38,416 bases of DNA from NCBI GenBank assembly GCA_017442865.1, contig JAFRXK010000014.1, positions 1 through 38,416 on the forward strand. The letters run 5' to 3'. The notes under the pieces were generated by a model. The model did no database searches. It was not told the origin of the DNA and worked only from the letters and a program-made list of their open reading frames with translations. Source of the DNA: Lachnospiraceae bacterium. GTDB lineage: Bacteria; Bacillota; Clostridia; Lachnospirales; Lachnospiraceae. A program made the translations under genes and the position numbers. Below, one piece after another: positions 17,269-25,510 of the stretch (positions are counted from its first letter, which is position 1; each line of letters begins with the position of its first letter).

Positions 17269-18450
17269 TTATTTCAAGGCTTCCTTATATTCCTGATACG
17301 CCGGTGAAATGTCTCTCAGCTTTTTAATTATGTCCTTGAGCTCATCCACCACATAATCTGCCTCTTCCCTTGTATTTTCATCGCCAAACGTAAATCTGAC
17401 CGTACCGAAGGCAAGCTCATCAGGAAGCCCCATCGCTAAAAGCACATGTGAGGCAGCCGCTGAGGATGAATTGCACGCAGAACCGCCTGATGCGCAGATG
17501 CCCTTCATGCCAAGCATTATTAAAATCTGCCCGCTGTCCACAAACTGGAAGCTAAAGCTTGCATTGTTCGACAGGCGGTAAACCGGATGCCCGTTGAGTC
17601 TCGTATAAGGTATCTCCGAAAGCACCCTGCCCACAAAATAATCTCTAAGCTTCGCTATACTGCTCTGCTTTTCCTCATAATTTTCATATGCAATTTTCGC
17701 CGCCTTTGCCATGCCCACAATTCCTGGTACGTTCTCTGTTCCTGCCCTGTAGCCCCTCTCCTGTGCGCCGCCATGAATCAGCTGCTTAGGCAAAATACCA
17801 TCCCTGATATAGAGGAAGCCCACGCCCTTTGGCCCGTTAAATTTATGTGCGCTTACCGACAGCATATCCACATTCATCTCATCAACATTTATCCTCTGAT
17901 GTCCAAATGACTGCACCGCGTCCGTATGAAACAGTACGCCCCTGTCTCTTGCAAGCTTCCCTATTTCCTTTACCGGCTCAATCGTCCCGACCTCATTGTT
18001 CGCCATCATCACCGAAATAAGAGTAGTATCGTCTCTTATAGCATTTCTGACATCATCCGGCCTTACTCTTCCGAATTCATCCGTCCCGACATACGTTACC
18101 TCAAAGCCCCGGCTCTCCAGAAATTCGCAGGCATGTATCACCGCATGATGCTCAACTGCCGACGTAATAATATGTCTGCCCTTATCCGCAAATGCCAGTG
18201 CGCCGCCCTTTATCGCCCAGTTGTCAGCCTCGCTGCCACCCGAAGTAAAATAAATCTCCGTTTGTCCTGCGCCAATCAACTGTGCAACACTCTTTCGCGC
18301 ACCCTCCACCGAATCCTTAGCAAGCTTTGCAAAATCATATAATGAAGACGGATTGCCATAGCATTCACTGAAATAAGGAGTCATTTCCTTAACAACCGCA
18401 GGGTCTGTTCGCGTAGTTGCCGCATTATCCAAATATATAACCTTTCTCAC
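17269..18450 (-). CDS. Cysteine desulfurase (NifS/IscS family)
   Basis: A PLP enzyme that removes sulfur from cysteine as a persulfide, for Fe-S clusters or tRNA thiolation. The 393 residues show the N-terminal YLDNAATTRTDPAV, SGGSEADNWAIKG, AVEHHAVIHAC (active-site histidine), MMANNEVGTIEP, the PLP lysine K203 in SAHKFNGPKG and the catalytic cysteine C326 in SGGSACNSSS. Translation starts at GTG, chosen because AGGAGG lies nine bases upstream. No IscU/NifU, ThiI or MnmA partner is present in the window, so its acceptor is not known. The downstream intergenic region holds a palindrome and the next promoter. Confidence 0.93.
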   Translation of the reverse strand: MRKVIYLDNAATTRTDPAVVKEMTPYFSECYGNPSSLYDFAKLAKDSVEGARKSVAQLIGAGQTEIYFTSGGSEADNWAIKGGALAFADKGRHIITSAVEHHAVIHACEFLESRGFEVTYVGTDEFGRVRPDDVRNAIRDDTTLISVMMANNEVGTIEPVKEIGKLARDRGVLFHTDAVQSFGHQRINVDEMNVDMLSVSAHKFNGPKGVGFLYIRDGILPKQLIHGGAQERGYRAGTENVPGIVGMAKAAKIAYENYEEKQSSIAKLRDYFVGRVLSEIPYTRLNGHPVYRLSNNASFSFQFVDSGQILIMLGMKGICASGGSACNSSSAAASHVLLAMGLPDELAFGTVRFTFGDENTREEADYVVDELKDIIKKLRDISPAYQEYKEALK

Positions 18451-18520
18451 AGAACTTTTACCTCCTGTAGCCGCACAAAATCATATATATTAGGATATGC
18501 GTGAGGAATATGAAATGTTC

Positions 18521-18558
18521 AGATTATAAGCTATATTTTTCAAAGCGCCCCTATATAC
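18521..18558. repeat. Downstream copy of the ANT(6)-like gene 3' end
   Basis: This imperfect copy of 18585-18622 lies 64 bases away. On the minus strand it reads TAT ATA GGG GCG CTT TGA and then the same AAAAATATAGCTTATAATCT as follows the real stop codon (TAT ATA GGA GTG TTC TGA). The duplicated part therefore covers the last five codons, stop codon and 20 bases of trailer. Confidence 0.9.
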
Positions 18559-18603
18559 GATTTTGGGACTAGTGCAACTACAAAAGATTATAAGCTATAT
18601 TTT

Positions 18604-19434
18604 TCAGAACACTCCTATATACTTTCCGGCACATATTTTCGCCTGCTCAGGGTATTCAAAGCCCTCATGCTCAGCCAGTGCTACTGTTATTCTTGCAAAT
18701 AATTTATGCGTTGCCACCAACGCACGCATAATATCTTCTTTATCATAATGTGCAAAGCACATTTTTAAATCATTAACAATATCGTCTCCGGCCCACTTTT
18801 CAACAAACCTTCCGGCATGCCACACATCAACCCCGGCGATTTTATAACGATACAGCTCCATCATTCTTAGAAGATAATTCTTTAAATAAGAGTCCACACA
18901 GGTTTTGGCAGACCATAATTCTCCCCTTTTAAGCTTCTTACACGCCCAGATATTATGAAAATAAAAATCATTCACAATATTAATAAACTCTTCTTCATTG
19001 ATTGCAGGCTCTGAACTGCCGGGTTTAATATGTGTTTTCAGCAATTCCGTATATCCATTAGAATCATACAGCACATCATACCCTCTATTCATCACCCACT
19101 CTGCCACCCCATCTGCAACTGCTTTTTCAAACTGCTCAGGCGTCAGAATAATCATATCCACATCCTTATCGTCATCATAAATACACCTTCTTTCCCTGCC
19201 TCCACCAAGTGTATCCTCTATAAAAGATATATTTATTGTTCCCAAAAGCTTTGGATAATCACCACAAAACCATTCTTCTGTATTGCTTGTAATTATAAAA
19301 AGGTCCAGATCCGAAAACTCATCTGCTTTCATATATGCTCTGGTCGAAGAACCAATCGCTATAATCGCCTTAATATTCTCATCATTATTAGCATACTCTA
19401 ACACTTTATTTTTTATATCAAAATATTTATCCAT
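18604..19434 (-). CDS. ANT(6)-like aminoglycoside 6-adenylyltransferase family protein
   Basis: A nucleotidyltransferase of the streptomycin 6-adenylyltransferase (AadE) family, which adds AMP to streptomycin in characterised members. From ATG 19434 (GGGAGACATT) it has 276 residues, slightly shorter than ANT(6) enzymes. It shows the catalytic GSSTRAYMKADEFSDLDLFII (GS plus DxD), a third acidic cluster in DKDVDMIIL, and the family's helical C-terminal half ending LFARITVALAEHEGFEYPEQ. Chromosomal context with VOC and GNAT genes and no mobile element suggests an intrinsic gene; actual resistance is unproven. A 12-codon ORF with a strong ribosome binding site precedes it, and its 3' end is duplicated downstream. 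Confidence 0.8.
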   Translation of the reverse strand: MDKYFDIKNKVLEYANNDENIKAIIAIGSSTRAYMKADEFSDLDLFIITSNTEEWFCGDYPKLLGTINISFIEDTLGGGRERRCIYDDDKDVDMIILTPEQFEKAVADGVAEWVMNRGYDVLYDSNGYTELLKTHIKPGSSEPAINEEEFINIVNDFYFHNIWACKKLKRGELWSAKTCVDSYLKNYLLRMMELYRYKIAGVDVWHAGRFVEKWAGDDIVNDLKMCFAHYDKEDIMRALVATHKLFARITVALAEHEGFEYPEQAKICAGKYIGVF

Positions 19435-19447
19435 AATGTCTCCCTTC

Positions 19448-19486
19448 TTACTCCAACAACAAAGCATGCTCATCCCAGTTTTTCAC
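19448..19486 (-). CDS. Possible 12-residue leader peptide before the ANT(6)-like gene
   Basis: Minus-strand AGGAGG (19496-19501), nine-base spacer, then GTG and a 12-codon frame (MKNWDEHALLLE) ending TAA 13 bases before the nucleotidyltransferase start codon. The ribosome binding site is stronger than that of the main gene. Layout resembles short upstream frames that control resistance genes by ribosome stalling, but it could be the 5' remnant of a lost gene. Confidence 0.4.
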   Translation of the reverse strand: MKNWDEHALLLE

Positions 19487-19517
19487 GAATTGTATCCTCC
19501 TAAAATCTTGATATATT

Positions 19518-19919
19518 TCAGTGCTCAAACGGTTTATTAAATGAACCTATCTCTATCAGGTTGCCTTCCGGGTCAGCAATATAGCATGTTCTCTGCCCCC
19601 ATGGTTCTGTTGTAGGCTCAAGTATGGACTTTGCGCCATGTTCGATAACTCTTTTATACTCTTTATCCACATCTTCAAATGTATCAACATACAGAGCAAT
19701 TTCAAAATGTCCATTCACGCTCCTAAGATATTCATACCTTCTGTTTGTCATTTTTTCAAAATCGTCCCGACCATACAATAAAAACAATGTGCCATCCTTT
19801 AGCAAATACACATTTGATGTATTCTCGTCCTCTTTAATTTCAAAGCCAAGCACATCTCTGTAAAATCGAATCATTTTACCCATGTCATTAACAAATAATC
19901 CAAAGCCGTCTAATCTCAT
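19518..19919 (-). CDS. VOC (glyoxalase/bleomycin resistance) family protein
   Basis: A 133-residue vicinal-oxygen-chelate fold protein made of two beta-alpha-beta-beta-beta modules. The first starts FVNDMGKMIRFYRDVLGFEI, the second HFEIALYVDTFEDVDKEYKRV, and the protein ends with the typical YIADPEGNLIEIGSF. Members act as lyases, isomerases, dioxygenases or drug-binding proteins; the substrate here cannot be predicted. Ribosome binding site GGAGG nine bases before ATG. It precedes the ANT(6)-like gene on the same strand by 83 bases, so the two are probably co-transcribed. Confidence 0.85.
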   Translation of the reverse strand: MRLDGFGLFVNDMGKMIRFYRDVLGFEIKEDENTSNVYLLKDGTLFLLYGRDDFEKMTNRRYEYLRSVNGHFEIALYVDTFEDVDKEYKRVIEHGAKSILEPTTEPWGQRTCYIADPEGNLIEIGSFNKPFEH

Positions 19920-19942
19920 AAAGCTGCCTCCATAAATTATGC

Positions 19943-20055
19943 TTAGAAATAAAACATTTCTAACGCAGTACCATCGAAGTCTTCCAGTATATAAATTTCA
20001 TCATTTTCTGTTTTTATTTTAAATCTAAAATAAGTGTTTGTTATAATTCCTTTTT
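19943..20055 (-). pseudogene. Possible 3' remnant of a lost gene
   Basis: A frame ending TAA at 19943-19945 reads NTYFRFKIKTENDEIYILED, then FDGTALEMFYF, in a different frame from the GNAT gene whose end it overlaps. There is no start codon or ribosome binding site. The composition looks protein-like, but it is short and the family is not recognised. Confidence 0.3.
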
Positions 20056-20502
20056 CATAACAATCTTTTCATCAGTTCGGTATTCTTCATAGAAACCTTG
20101 ATTCAAGAAAAGCCTGACTGCAGTATTGTCGATAGCTATATCATCATACAAAACAGTTATACCATTTTCTTTTGCTGCATAACAAAGGAGTTCAAGTCCT
20201 TTTGTTCCATATCCTTTTCCCCTAAACTTAGAAAATACTATAACATCTGCAACGTAGCCATCATACTCAGAATCGTAGTGATAAGATATTTCTCCTACAA
20301 ATCCATTCTCATCCTTCAAATATCTATAGTATCTTTGGTTCTCGTGATTAACAATCCAGTAATCATACCATTCCTGCCATATATCCTTTGGAAATGGTAT
20401 AGTTCCACCCCATGCATGATTGTATGACATTGTTTCCTCATCAGCCATAAGACTTTCTCTAAACCACATATCTTCCAAAGTTGGTATTACTGCTTCTAAC
20501 AT
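20041..20502 (-). CDS. GNAT family N-acetyltransferase
   Basis: A 153-residue acetyltransferase from ATG 20502, chosen for the AAGGA nine bases upstream; longer frames to 20571 have weaker sites. It shows IPTLEDMWFRESLMADEETM at the N terminus, the strand GFVGEISYHYD, motif A VADVIVFSKFRGKGYGTKGLELL (acetyl-CoA loop RGKGYG intact) and IDNTAVRLFLNQGFYEEYRT for motif B. The substrate is unknown; the neighbouring ANT(6)-like and VOC genes make a small-molecule modification role possible but unproven. Confidence 0.88.
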   Translation of the reverse strand: MLEAVIPTLEDMWFRESLMADEETMSYNHAWGGTIPFPKDIWQEWYDYWIVNHENQRYYRYLKDENGFVGEISYHYDSEYDGYVADVIVFSKFRGKGYGTKGLELLCYAAKENGITVLYDDIAIDNTAVRLFLNQGFYEEYRTDEKIVMKKEL

Positions 20503-20735
20503 TTCTTCAGTTCCTTTCCGACATCTCATAAATCCAAAACATCCTGCAATTTTTTTGCATAATGTAAACATTTATATTTTAAAAATTAATCATCATATAA
20601 ATGTCTAGAAAATATCCTAACATAAACAGTAACTGTTTTCAATGAAAACCCTGATAGCGTTTATGTTCAGTAAACATTGGCAGTTTTTCGTTACTCAAGC
20701 CTCAAAAAAGTCTCTTTAAAAAACATTTAATATGT

Positions 20736-20741
20736 TATAAT
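20736..20741 (+). promoter_or_regulatory. -10 element of the HEPN-like gene
   Basis: TATAAT with no convincing -35 (TCTTTA at 17 bases), 60 bases before the start codon. The rest of 20503-20800 is AT-rich and shows no gene. Confidence 0.35.
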
Positions 20742-20800
20742 ATATAATTATCTTATCAATAATTTATCTAATAATTTTTACTATTTTTAGGAATTTAACT

Positions 20801-21304
20801 ATGAACGAAAAAGATTTTACATATTTAAATATCGAGTTTTTAGAAGAATATAAAAAGTTAAATAATCTATGTTCTGATGCTTATGGCGTTGCCAATGGTA
20901 TTACACATTATATTGATACTATGAAAAATGTGCCTTCATATGAAAGTTCAAAAATTGCAAACTGGAATTACAATTTGGAGCAATTAAAAAAATATCGTCA
21001 TATAAGGAATTCATTTGCTCATGAGACCGACACTTTCACGCAATCAATTTGTAGTGAAAATGATATAATATGGCTGAAGGATTTTTATCAAAATATGCTG
21101 CAGAGTAATGATCCTTTAGCAATTTTGTATAGGCAGAGAAATTATATACGGCCTGAAAATTCTATGCAAATCAAACCTGATACGTACTATATAAGGCCTG
21201 AAAACGATGTCAAAACACCTAGATCAAATTATATTTTAATCATTGTTTGTATTGTATTCTTAATTATCATTATATTATTTTATTTGTTCCTTAAAATCGC
21301 TTAA
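20801..21304 (+). CDS. HEPN-like protein with C-terminal membrane anchor
   Basis: A 167-residue protein. The first 110 residues look helical; two helices flank YRHIRNSFAHETD, which contains R69-x4-H74, the RNase motif of HEPN domains. An almost exact short repeat follows (YIRPEN at about 115 and 130, 15 residues apart), then one hydrophobic helix (about 143-165) at the very C terminus, predicting a tail-anchored cytoplasmic domain. Ribosome binding site AGGA. A stem that overlaps the stop codon acts as its terminator. HEPN RNases serve in toxin-antitoxin and anti-phage systems; no partner gene is adjacent, and the HEPN call is by motif only. Confidence 0.55.
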   Translation: MNEKDFTYLNIEFLEEYKKLNNLCSDAYGVANGITHYIDTMKNVPSYESSKIANWNYNLEQLKKYRHIRNSFAHETDTFTQSICSENDIIWLKDFYQNMLQSNDPLAILYRQRNYIRPENSMQIKPDTYYIRPENDVKTPRSNYILIIVCIVFLIIIILFYLFLKIA

Positions 21305-21326
21305 CCATCATGGCCTAAGCGATTTT
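21293..21326 (+). terminator. Intrinsic terminator overlapping a stop codon
   Basis: AAAATCGCTTA (21293-21303) pairs with TAAGCGATTTT (21316-21326). The stem begins inside the last codons of the HEPN-like gene. Confidence 0.75.
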
Positions 21327-21392
21327 GCCTTAATCAAAGCTTTTTGTTGTTTACATATTATAACAAGTGAACAACATATATACAAAGATCCA

Positions 21393-21419
21393 AAAAGCGA
21401 CCTGCCTGAGCAGGTCGCC
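21393..21419 (-). terminator. Intrinsic terminator of rpsB-tsf
   Basis: Minus strand GCGACCTGC, four-base loop, GCAGGTCGC, then TTTTT. Confidence 0.92.
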
Positions 21420-21444
21420 AAATTAACAATTTAGAAATACAAAA

Positions 21445-22380
21445 TTACATTCCCATCTGCTTTGCAACTTCTTCTGCAAAGTTCTCGTTCTTCTTCTCAA
21501 GACCCTCGCCTGTCTCGTAACGAACGAACTTTGTAACAGCAAGAGTTGTGCCGGCCTTCTTAGCAACCTCTTCAAGATACTTGCCAACTAACTGCTTGCC
21601 ATCCTCAGCCTTTACATATACCTGGTCAACAAGGCAGAACTCCTTGAGCTCCTTGTTGAGACGGCCCATAACCATACCTGTAAGAACCTTCTCATTTGCA
21701 TCAGGCTTCTCATTCTTAGCTGCAACCATGAGAATCTCCTTCTCCTTCTCGATGAACTCCTCTGAGATTTCTGAACGGTTAACGTATACTGGCTTAAGAG
21801 CTGCAATCTGCATAGCGATGTTCTTAAGAGCTTCCTTAACGTCGTCATTTACTGCAGGGCACTCAGCAACTACGAGAACACCAATCTTGCCGCCTGCGTG
21901 TACGTAATCAACTACGATACCGTTGTCTGCTGCAACCTTCTCATATCTTCTGATCTTAAGGTTCTCACCGATAACTGCAACCTTGCCTGAAAGAGCCTCA
22001 GCTACTGTCTTGCTGTCATCAAGATACCACTTCTCGCTCATGAATGCATCCATGTCTGCTGCGTCTGAATTCATAGCCTGAACTGCAACCTGTCCAACAT
22101 ACTCCTGGAAATCAGCATTCTTTGCAACGAAGTCAGTCTCTGAGTTAACTTCTACTACAACGCCTGTCTTGCCGTCTTCGCTTACAAGTGTCTTGGCAAT
22201 ACCTTCTGCTGCAATTCTTCCAGCCTTCTTAGCTGATGCAGCAAGTCCCTTTTCTCTAAGGAAATCTACTGCCTTATCCATATCGCCGTCTGTCTGTGCA
22301 AGTGCCTTCTTGCAGTCCATCATACCAGCGCCTGTCATCTCTCTTAATTCTTTTACCATTGCTGCTGTAACTGCTGCCAT
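21445..22380 (-). CDS. tsf: Translation elongation factor Ts
   Basis: The guanine nucleotide exchange factor for EF-Tu. The 311 residues begin with the UBA-like domain (AMVKELREMTGAGMMDCKKA) and contain the EF-Tu-contacting TDFVAKN motif, followed by two core subdomains. Length is typical of Firmicutes EF-Ts. It follows rpsB by 63 bases with a hairpin between them and ends at a strong terminator. Confidence 0.98.
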   Translation of the reverse strand: MAAVTAAMVKELREMTGAGMMDCKKALAQTDGDMDKAVDFLREKGLAASAKKAGRIAAEGIAKTLVSEDGKTGVVVEVNSETDFVAKNADFQEYVGQVAVQAMNSDAADMDAFMSEKWYLDDSKTVAEALSGKVAVIGENLKIRRYEKVAADNGIVVDYVHAGGKIGVLVVAECPAVNDDVKEALKNIAMQIAALKPVYVNRSEISEEFIEKEKEILMVAAKNEKPDANEKVLTGMVMGRLNKELKEFCLVDQVYVKAEDGKQLVGKYLEEVAKKAGTTLAVTKFVRYETGEGLEKKNENFAEEVAKQMGM

Positions 22381-22409
22381 GTGATTAATCCTCCTATTTT
22401 TAATAATGC

Positions 22410-22431
22410 GCAGGGCAGCTTCATGCCCTGC
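22410..22431 (-). other. Intergenic hairpin between rpsB and tsf
   Basis: GCAGGGCA and TGCCCTGC form an 8-bp stem with a six-base loop. No T run follows, so it is more likely an mRNA processing or stability element than a terminator. Confidence 0.5.
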
Positions 22432-22443
22432 AGCATCTGTGTA

Positions 22444-23229
22444 TTATTCCTCTACTGCTTCCTCAGCTGCCTCTACAACCTCTTCGATTGATGGTACAGC
22501 CTCTTCTGAAGCCTCTGCCTCTGAAGCCGGAACCTCAGAAATCTCCTCGCCCTGATTTGCCTCGATTACTGCGTCAGCCATCTTTGATACGATAAGCTTA
22601 ACGGCTCTGATAGCGTCATCATTGCCCGGGATAACATAATCAAGCTCTTCAGGATCACAGTTTGTATCTGCAATACCGATAAGCGGAATACCGAGTGTGT
22701 GTGCTTCCTGAACACAGATTCTCTCCTTCTTAGGGTCAACTACGAAGATAGCGTCAGGAATCTTCTTCATCTCCTTGATACCGCCAAGGTTCTTCTCTAA
22801 CTTCTCCCATTCTTTCTTAAGCTGGATAACTTCCTTCTTTGGAAGAACATCAAATGTTCCATCCTCTGACATAGTCTCAATAGCCTTAAGTCTTGCGATT
22901 CTGCTCTGGATTGTCTTGAAGTTTGTGAGCATACCGCCTAACCATCTCTGGTTTACATAGTACATACCGCAACGCTCTGCCTCTGTCTGAACTGCATCCT
23001 GAGCCTGCTTCTTTGTACCAACGAAAAGAATTGTACCACCATCCTTAGCGATGTCAGCGATTGCCTTGTAAGCCTCGTCAACCTTGCCAACTGACTTCTG
23101 TAAGTCGATGATGTAGATACCATTTCTCTCTGTGTAGATGTATGGAGCCATCTTAGGGTTCCATCTTCTTGTCTGATGTCCGAAATGAACACCTGCCTCG
23201 AGTAACTGTTTCATTGAAATAACGCTCAT
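22444..23229 (-). CDS. rpsB: 30S ribosomal protein S2
   Basis: A small-subunit protein bound at the head-body junction. The 261 residues begin [20 protein letters not shown] and include [50 protein letters not shown] and [25 protein letters not shown], all conserved S2 blocks. The last 35 residues are an acidic, glutamate- and alanine-rich tail. Ribosome binding site AGGAGGTAGACAA. First gene of the rpsB-tsf operon. Confidence 0.98.
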   Translation of the reverse strand: MSVISMKQLLEAGVHFGHQTRRWNPKMAPYIYTERNGIYIIDLQKSVGKVDEAYKAIADIAKDGGTILFVGTKKQAQDAVQTEAERCGMYYVNQRWLGGMLTNFKTIQSRIARLKAIETMSEDGTFDVLPKKEVIQLKKEWEKLEKNLGGIKEMKKIPDAIFVVDPKKERICVQEAHTLGIPLIGIADTNCDPEELDYVIPGNDDAIRAVKLIVSKMADAVIEANQGEEISEVPASEAEASEEAVPSIEEVVEAAEEAVEE

Positions 23230-23360
23230 TTGTCTACCTCCTGGTTAATTTCTTCCACATGCTCTTTACTCCTTAGATTCACCGCCAATCGGCACCAGTT
23301 AAGAATAAGCATGCGTGATTATTTTCAAGAAACGCCTGTGTGCGTTGCACAAGCGTAAAT

Positions 23361-23389
23361 ATATTACCATAAAGTACATTATATTGCAA
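23361..23389 (-). promoter_or_regulatory. Promoter of rpsB-tsf
   Basis: Minus strand TTGCAA (23384-23389), 17-base spacer, TAATAT (23361-23366). It gives a leader of roughly 125 bases. Confidence 0.6.
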
Positions 23390-23480
23390 GGATTTATTTA
23401 AATTTTCACGTATTTTTTTGCTGATTTTCAAGCATTTATTCAGTAAATCTGCTTCTACCTGCCCGATGATTTCAGCGGCT

Positions 23481-25340
23481 CTACTGTTCATCAAGCATTT
23501 CCTCTAAGAATCTGCTTCTGTCTGCCTGCCGGTTGTAGCGGTTCTTCACGCTTGAAACATAAAGCCGGTCCTTTGCCCTCGTAAGTGCGACATACAAAAG
23601 TCTTCGTTCCTCTTCTATATCGGCGTCAATTACAGCCTTTCTGTATGGAATGATTCCCTCATTCACGTCGGGCACAAATACCACACGATATTCCAGTCCC
23701 TTTGATGAATGGATAGTCGAGACGGTTACCCCGTGCTGCTTCTCACCCTTATTTGCCGCCTGCTCCTTAAGCTTCTGCCCGTACTCTTCAATTTTCGCAA
23801 ACCACTGATTAAACACGGCGCAGCCCGCGGCAGACTCATGTATCTCATCAAGAATATCCACAAGCTCACGCTCATTTAAATTCATTTTTGTGGCATACTC
23901 CGTCAGAAAGCTGTCATAGCCTATGCCCTTTCTAATATACTGGATTGCGGCGTACACCGACACCCTCTTTATCACCAGCAAATCATATTCTAGCTTCTCA
24001 ACCCGCTCCACCATCCAGTCCCTGTCGGACAAAAGCTCCTTTAGCGAATCAAACGACACCTCTTCGGTAGTAAAAAGGCTTCTGGAAATATACCTGTTCG
24101 GGTGGTTGATTATTCTCAGCATATCGCTGCGCTTACCCTGCCCCATCGCAAGCTTTATGTAAGAAATAATGTCCTGTGCTATCCAGTGCTCAAAAACATT
24201 ATTTATTTTATCTCTAAGGACAAATGGTATGCTGTTGTCGATAAATGACTTAATAAGCATGGACGAGCCTGAATTTGTACGATAAAGCACTGCAATATCA
24301 TCCTCGTCATAGTCCTTATCGGTCAGCGCCTTTATGAATTTGACAATGCTTTCATTCTCGCTGCCAACGTCCTCAAACTCCTGATAATAAACCGGGCTGC
24401 CCTCTCCCCTGAAAGCCCTCAGCTCCTTCTTAAAACGCTTGTCATTATTTTCAATCAGTTTTAGCGCAGTACTTACAATATCCTGCGTGGAGCGGTAATT
24501 AACATCCAGCACATATTTTTTTGCTCCCGGAAAATCTCTCTCAAAGCCCAGCATAATCTCCGGCTTTGCTCCCCTGAACCTGTAGATGGACTGGTCATCA
24601 TCTCCCACAGCAAAAAGCCCGTGTCCCTGCGGCGTCAACAGCTTCAAAACCTTATACTGCAGCATATTTATATCCTGATATTCATCCACCAGAATAAACT
24701 TATACCGTTCCTGCCACGCCTTCAGCACATCAGGTCTGGCAGTCAGAAGCTCATAACACAATATAAGCATATCGTCAAAATCAATCTTATTTTCGCGTCT
24801 CATGACAGCTTCATATTCGCTGTAAATATCCCTGAACGTATTCTCCGGACAGTTTGATGAATAATAATTGTTGATATCAATCATATTGCCCTTTACAAGG
24901 CTGATTTCACTGATAATATTCGGGATAAGCTCCTTGTCATCCCCCGGCTGCAGCTGTGTCTTCTTAATAATGTTCCTGACAAGCTCGTGCTTATCCTGCT
25001 CGGAAATAATATGCTCCGGATTGTAGTTATAGGCGTATTTGAGGATTCTGAAGAAAATAGAATGAAATGTCCCAAAGGTTACTGCCCCTGCCTTTCCGTC
25101 CGACATCCTTATAAATCGTTCCTTCATCTCCTGTGCCGCCGCCCTTGTAAAGGTTACAACCATAATCGACTGCGGTGCCACACCGCACTCATCAATTAAA
25201 TACTTTATCCTCCATGTAATAACCGTAGTCTTGCCGGAGCCCGGTCCCGCAAGCACAAGCGCCGGTGCTTCGCTGTAAATACCATGAGACACAGCTTCAT
25301 ACTGTGCCTCATTCAATAATTCTTTCATATATTCCGTCAT
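23481..25340 (-). CDS. UvrD/PcrA-type superfamily 1 DNA helicase
   Basis: A 3'-5' ATP-dependent helicase. The 619 residues show the Q-motif region LNEAQYEAV, Walker A GPGSGKTT at 32-39, motif Ia VTFTRAAAQEM, Walker B-type DEYQD at 219-223, motif III GDDDQSIYRFRG, motif IV NYRSTQDIV, VSTIHSSKGLEYRVVF and motif VI RRLLYVALTRAKDRL. It is more than 100 residues shorter than typical PcrA and lacks the C-terminal Tudor-like tail, so it may be a UvrD-like accessory helicase rather than the housekeeping PcrA. The start has a weak ribosome binding site; ATG at 25328 is possible. Confidence 0.9.
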   Translation of the reverse strand: MTEYMKELLNEAQYEAVSHGIYSEAPALVLAGPGSGKTTVITWRIKYLIDECGVAPQSIMVVTFTRAAAQEMKERFIRMSDGKAGAVTFGTFHSIFFRILKYAYNYNPEHIISEQDKHELVRNIIKKTQLQPGDDKELIPNIISEISLVKGNMIDINNYYSSNCPENTFRDIYSEYEAVMRRENKIDFDDMLILCYELLTARPDVLKAWQERYKFILVDEYQDINMLQYKVLKLLTPQGHGLFAVGDDDQSIYRFRGAKPEIMLGFERDFPGAKKYVLDVNYRSTQDIVSTALKLIENNDKRFKKELRAFRGEGSPVYYQEFEDVGSENESIVKFIKALTDKDYDEDDIAVLYRTNSGSSMLIKSFIDNSIPFVLRDKINNVFEHWIAQDIISYIKLAMGQGKRSDMLRIINHPNRYISRSLFTTEEVSFDSLKELLSDRDWMVERVEKLEYDLLVIKRVSVYAAIQYIRKGIGYDSFLTEYATKMNLNERELVDILDEIHESAAGCAVFNQWFAKIEEYGQKLKEQAANKGEKQHGVTVSTIHSSKGLEYRVVFVPDVNEGIIPYRKAVIDADIEEERRLLYVALTRAKDRLYVSSVKNRYNRQADRSRFLEEMLDEQ

Positions 25341-25413
25341 AATTAATTAAAGCTTAAATCTCCATATTTTTAATATACATAAAGCCCGATTCATAGCGGT
25401 GACTCTGATGACG

Positions 25414-25448
25414 CTTTTCCCAAGCCTGACCCATTTTACCTGTTAAAC
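25414..25448. repeat. Downstream copy of the ABC permease 3' end
   Basis: Imperfect copy of 25482-25516, 68 bases away, with two or three mismatches in 35 bases. On the minus strand both begin GTTTAACAG and run to GGCTTGGGAAAAG. In the gene-proximal unit GTT TAA is the last sense codon plus stop of the permease. Confidence 0.88.
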
Positions 25449-25510
25449 CACAAGCGACACAATCTTTGCCGCTACGTAAAACTTTTCCCAAGCCTGACTC
25501 ATTTTATCTG

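Noticed and set aside
18521..18622. Attachment site of an integrated element
   Set aside because: Only about 26 unrelated bases lie between the copies and no integrase is present; kept only as a general hypothesis for the gene-end duplications.
22410..22431. Terminator between rpsB and tsf
   Set aside because: The stem is good but no T run follows, so it was called only a hairpin.
23279..23494. 71-codon minus-strand frame upstream of rpsB
   Set aside because: It overlaps the helicase end and the rpsB promoter and has no plausible initiation site.
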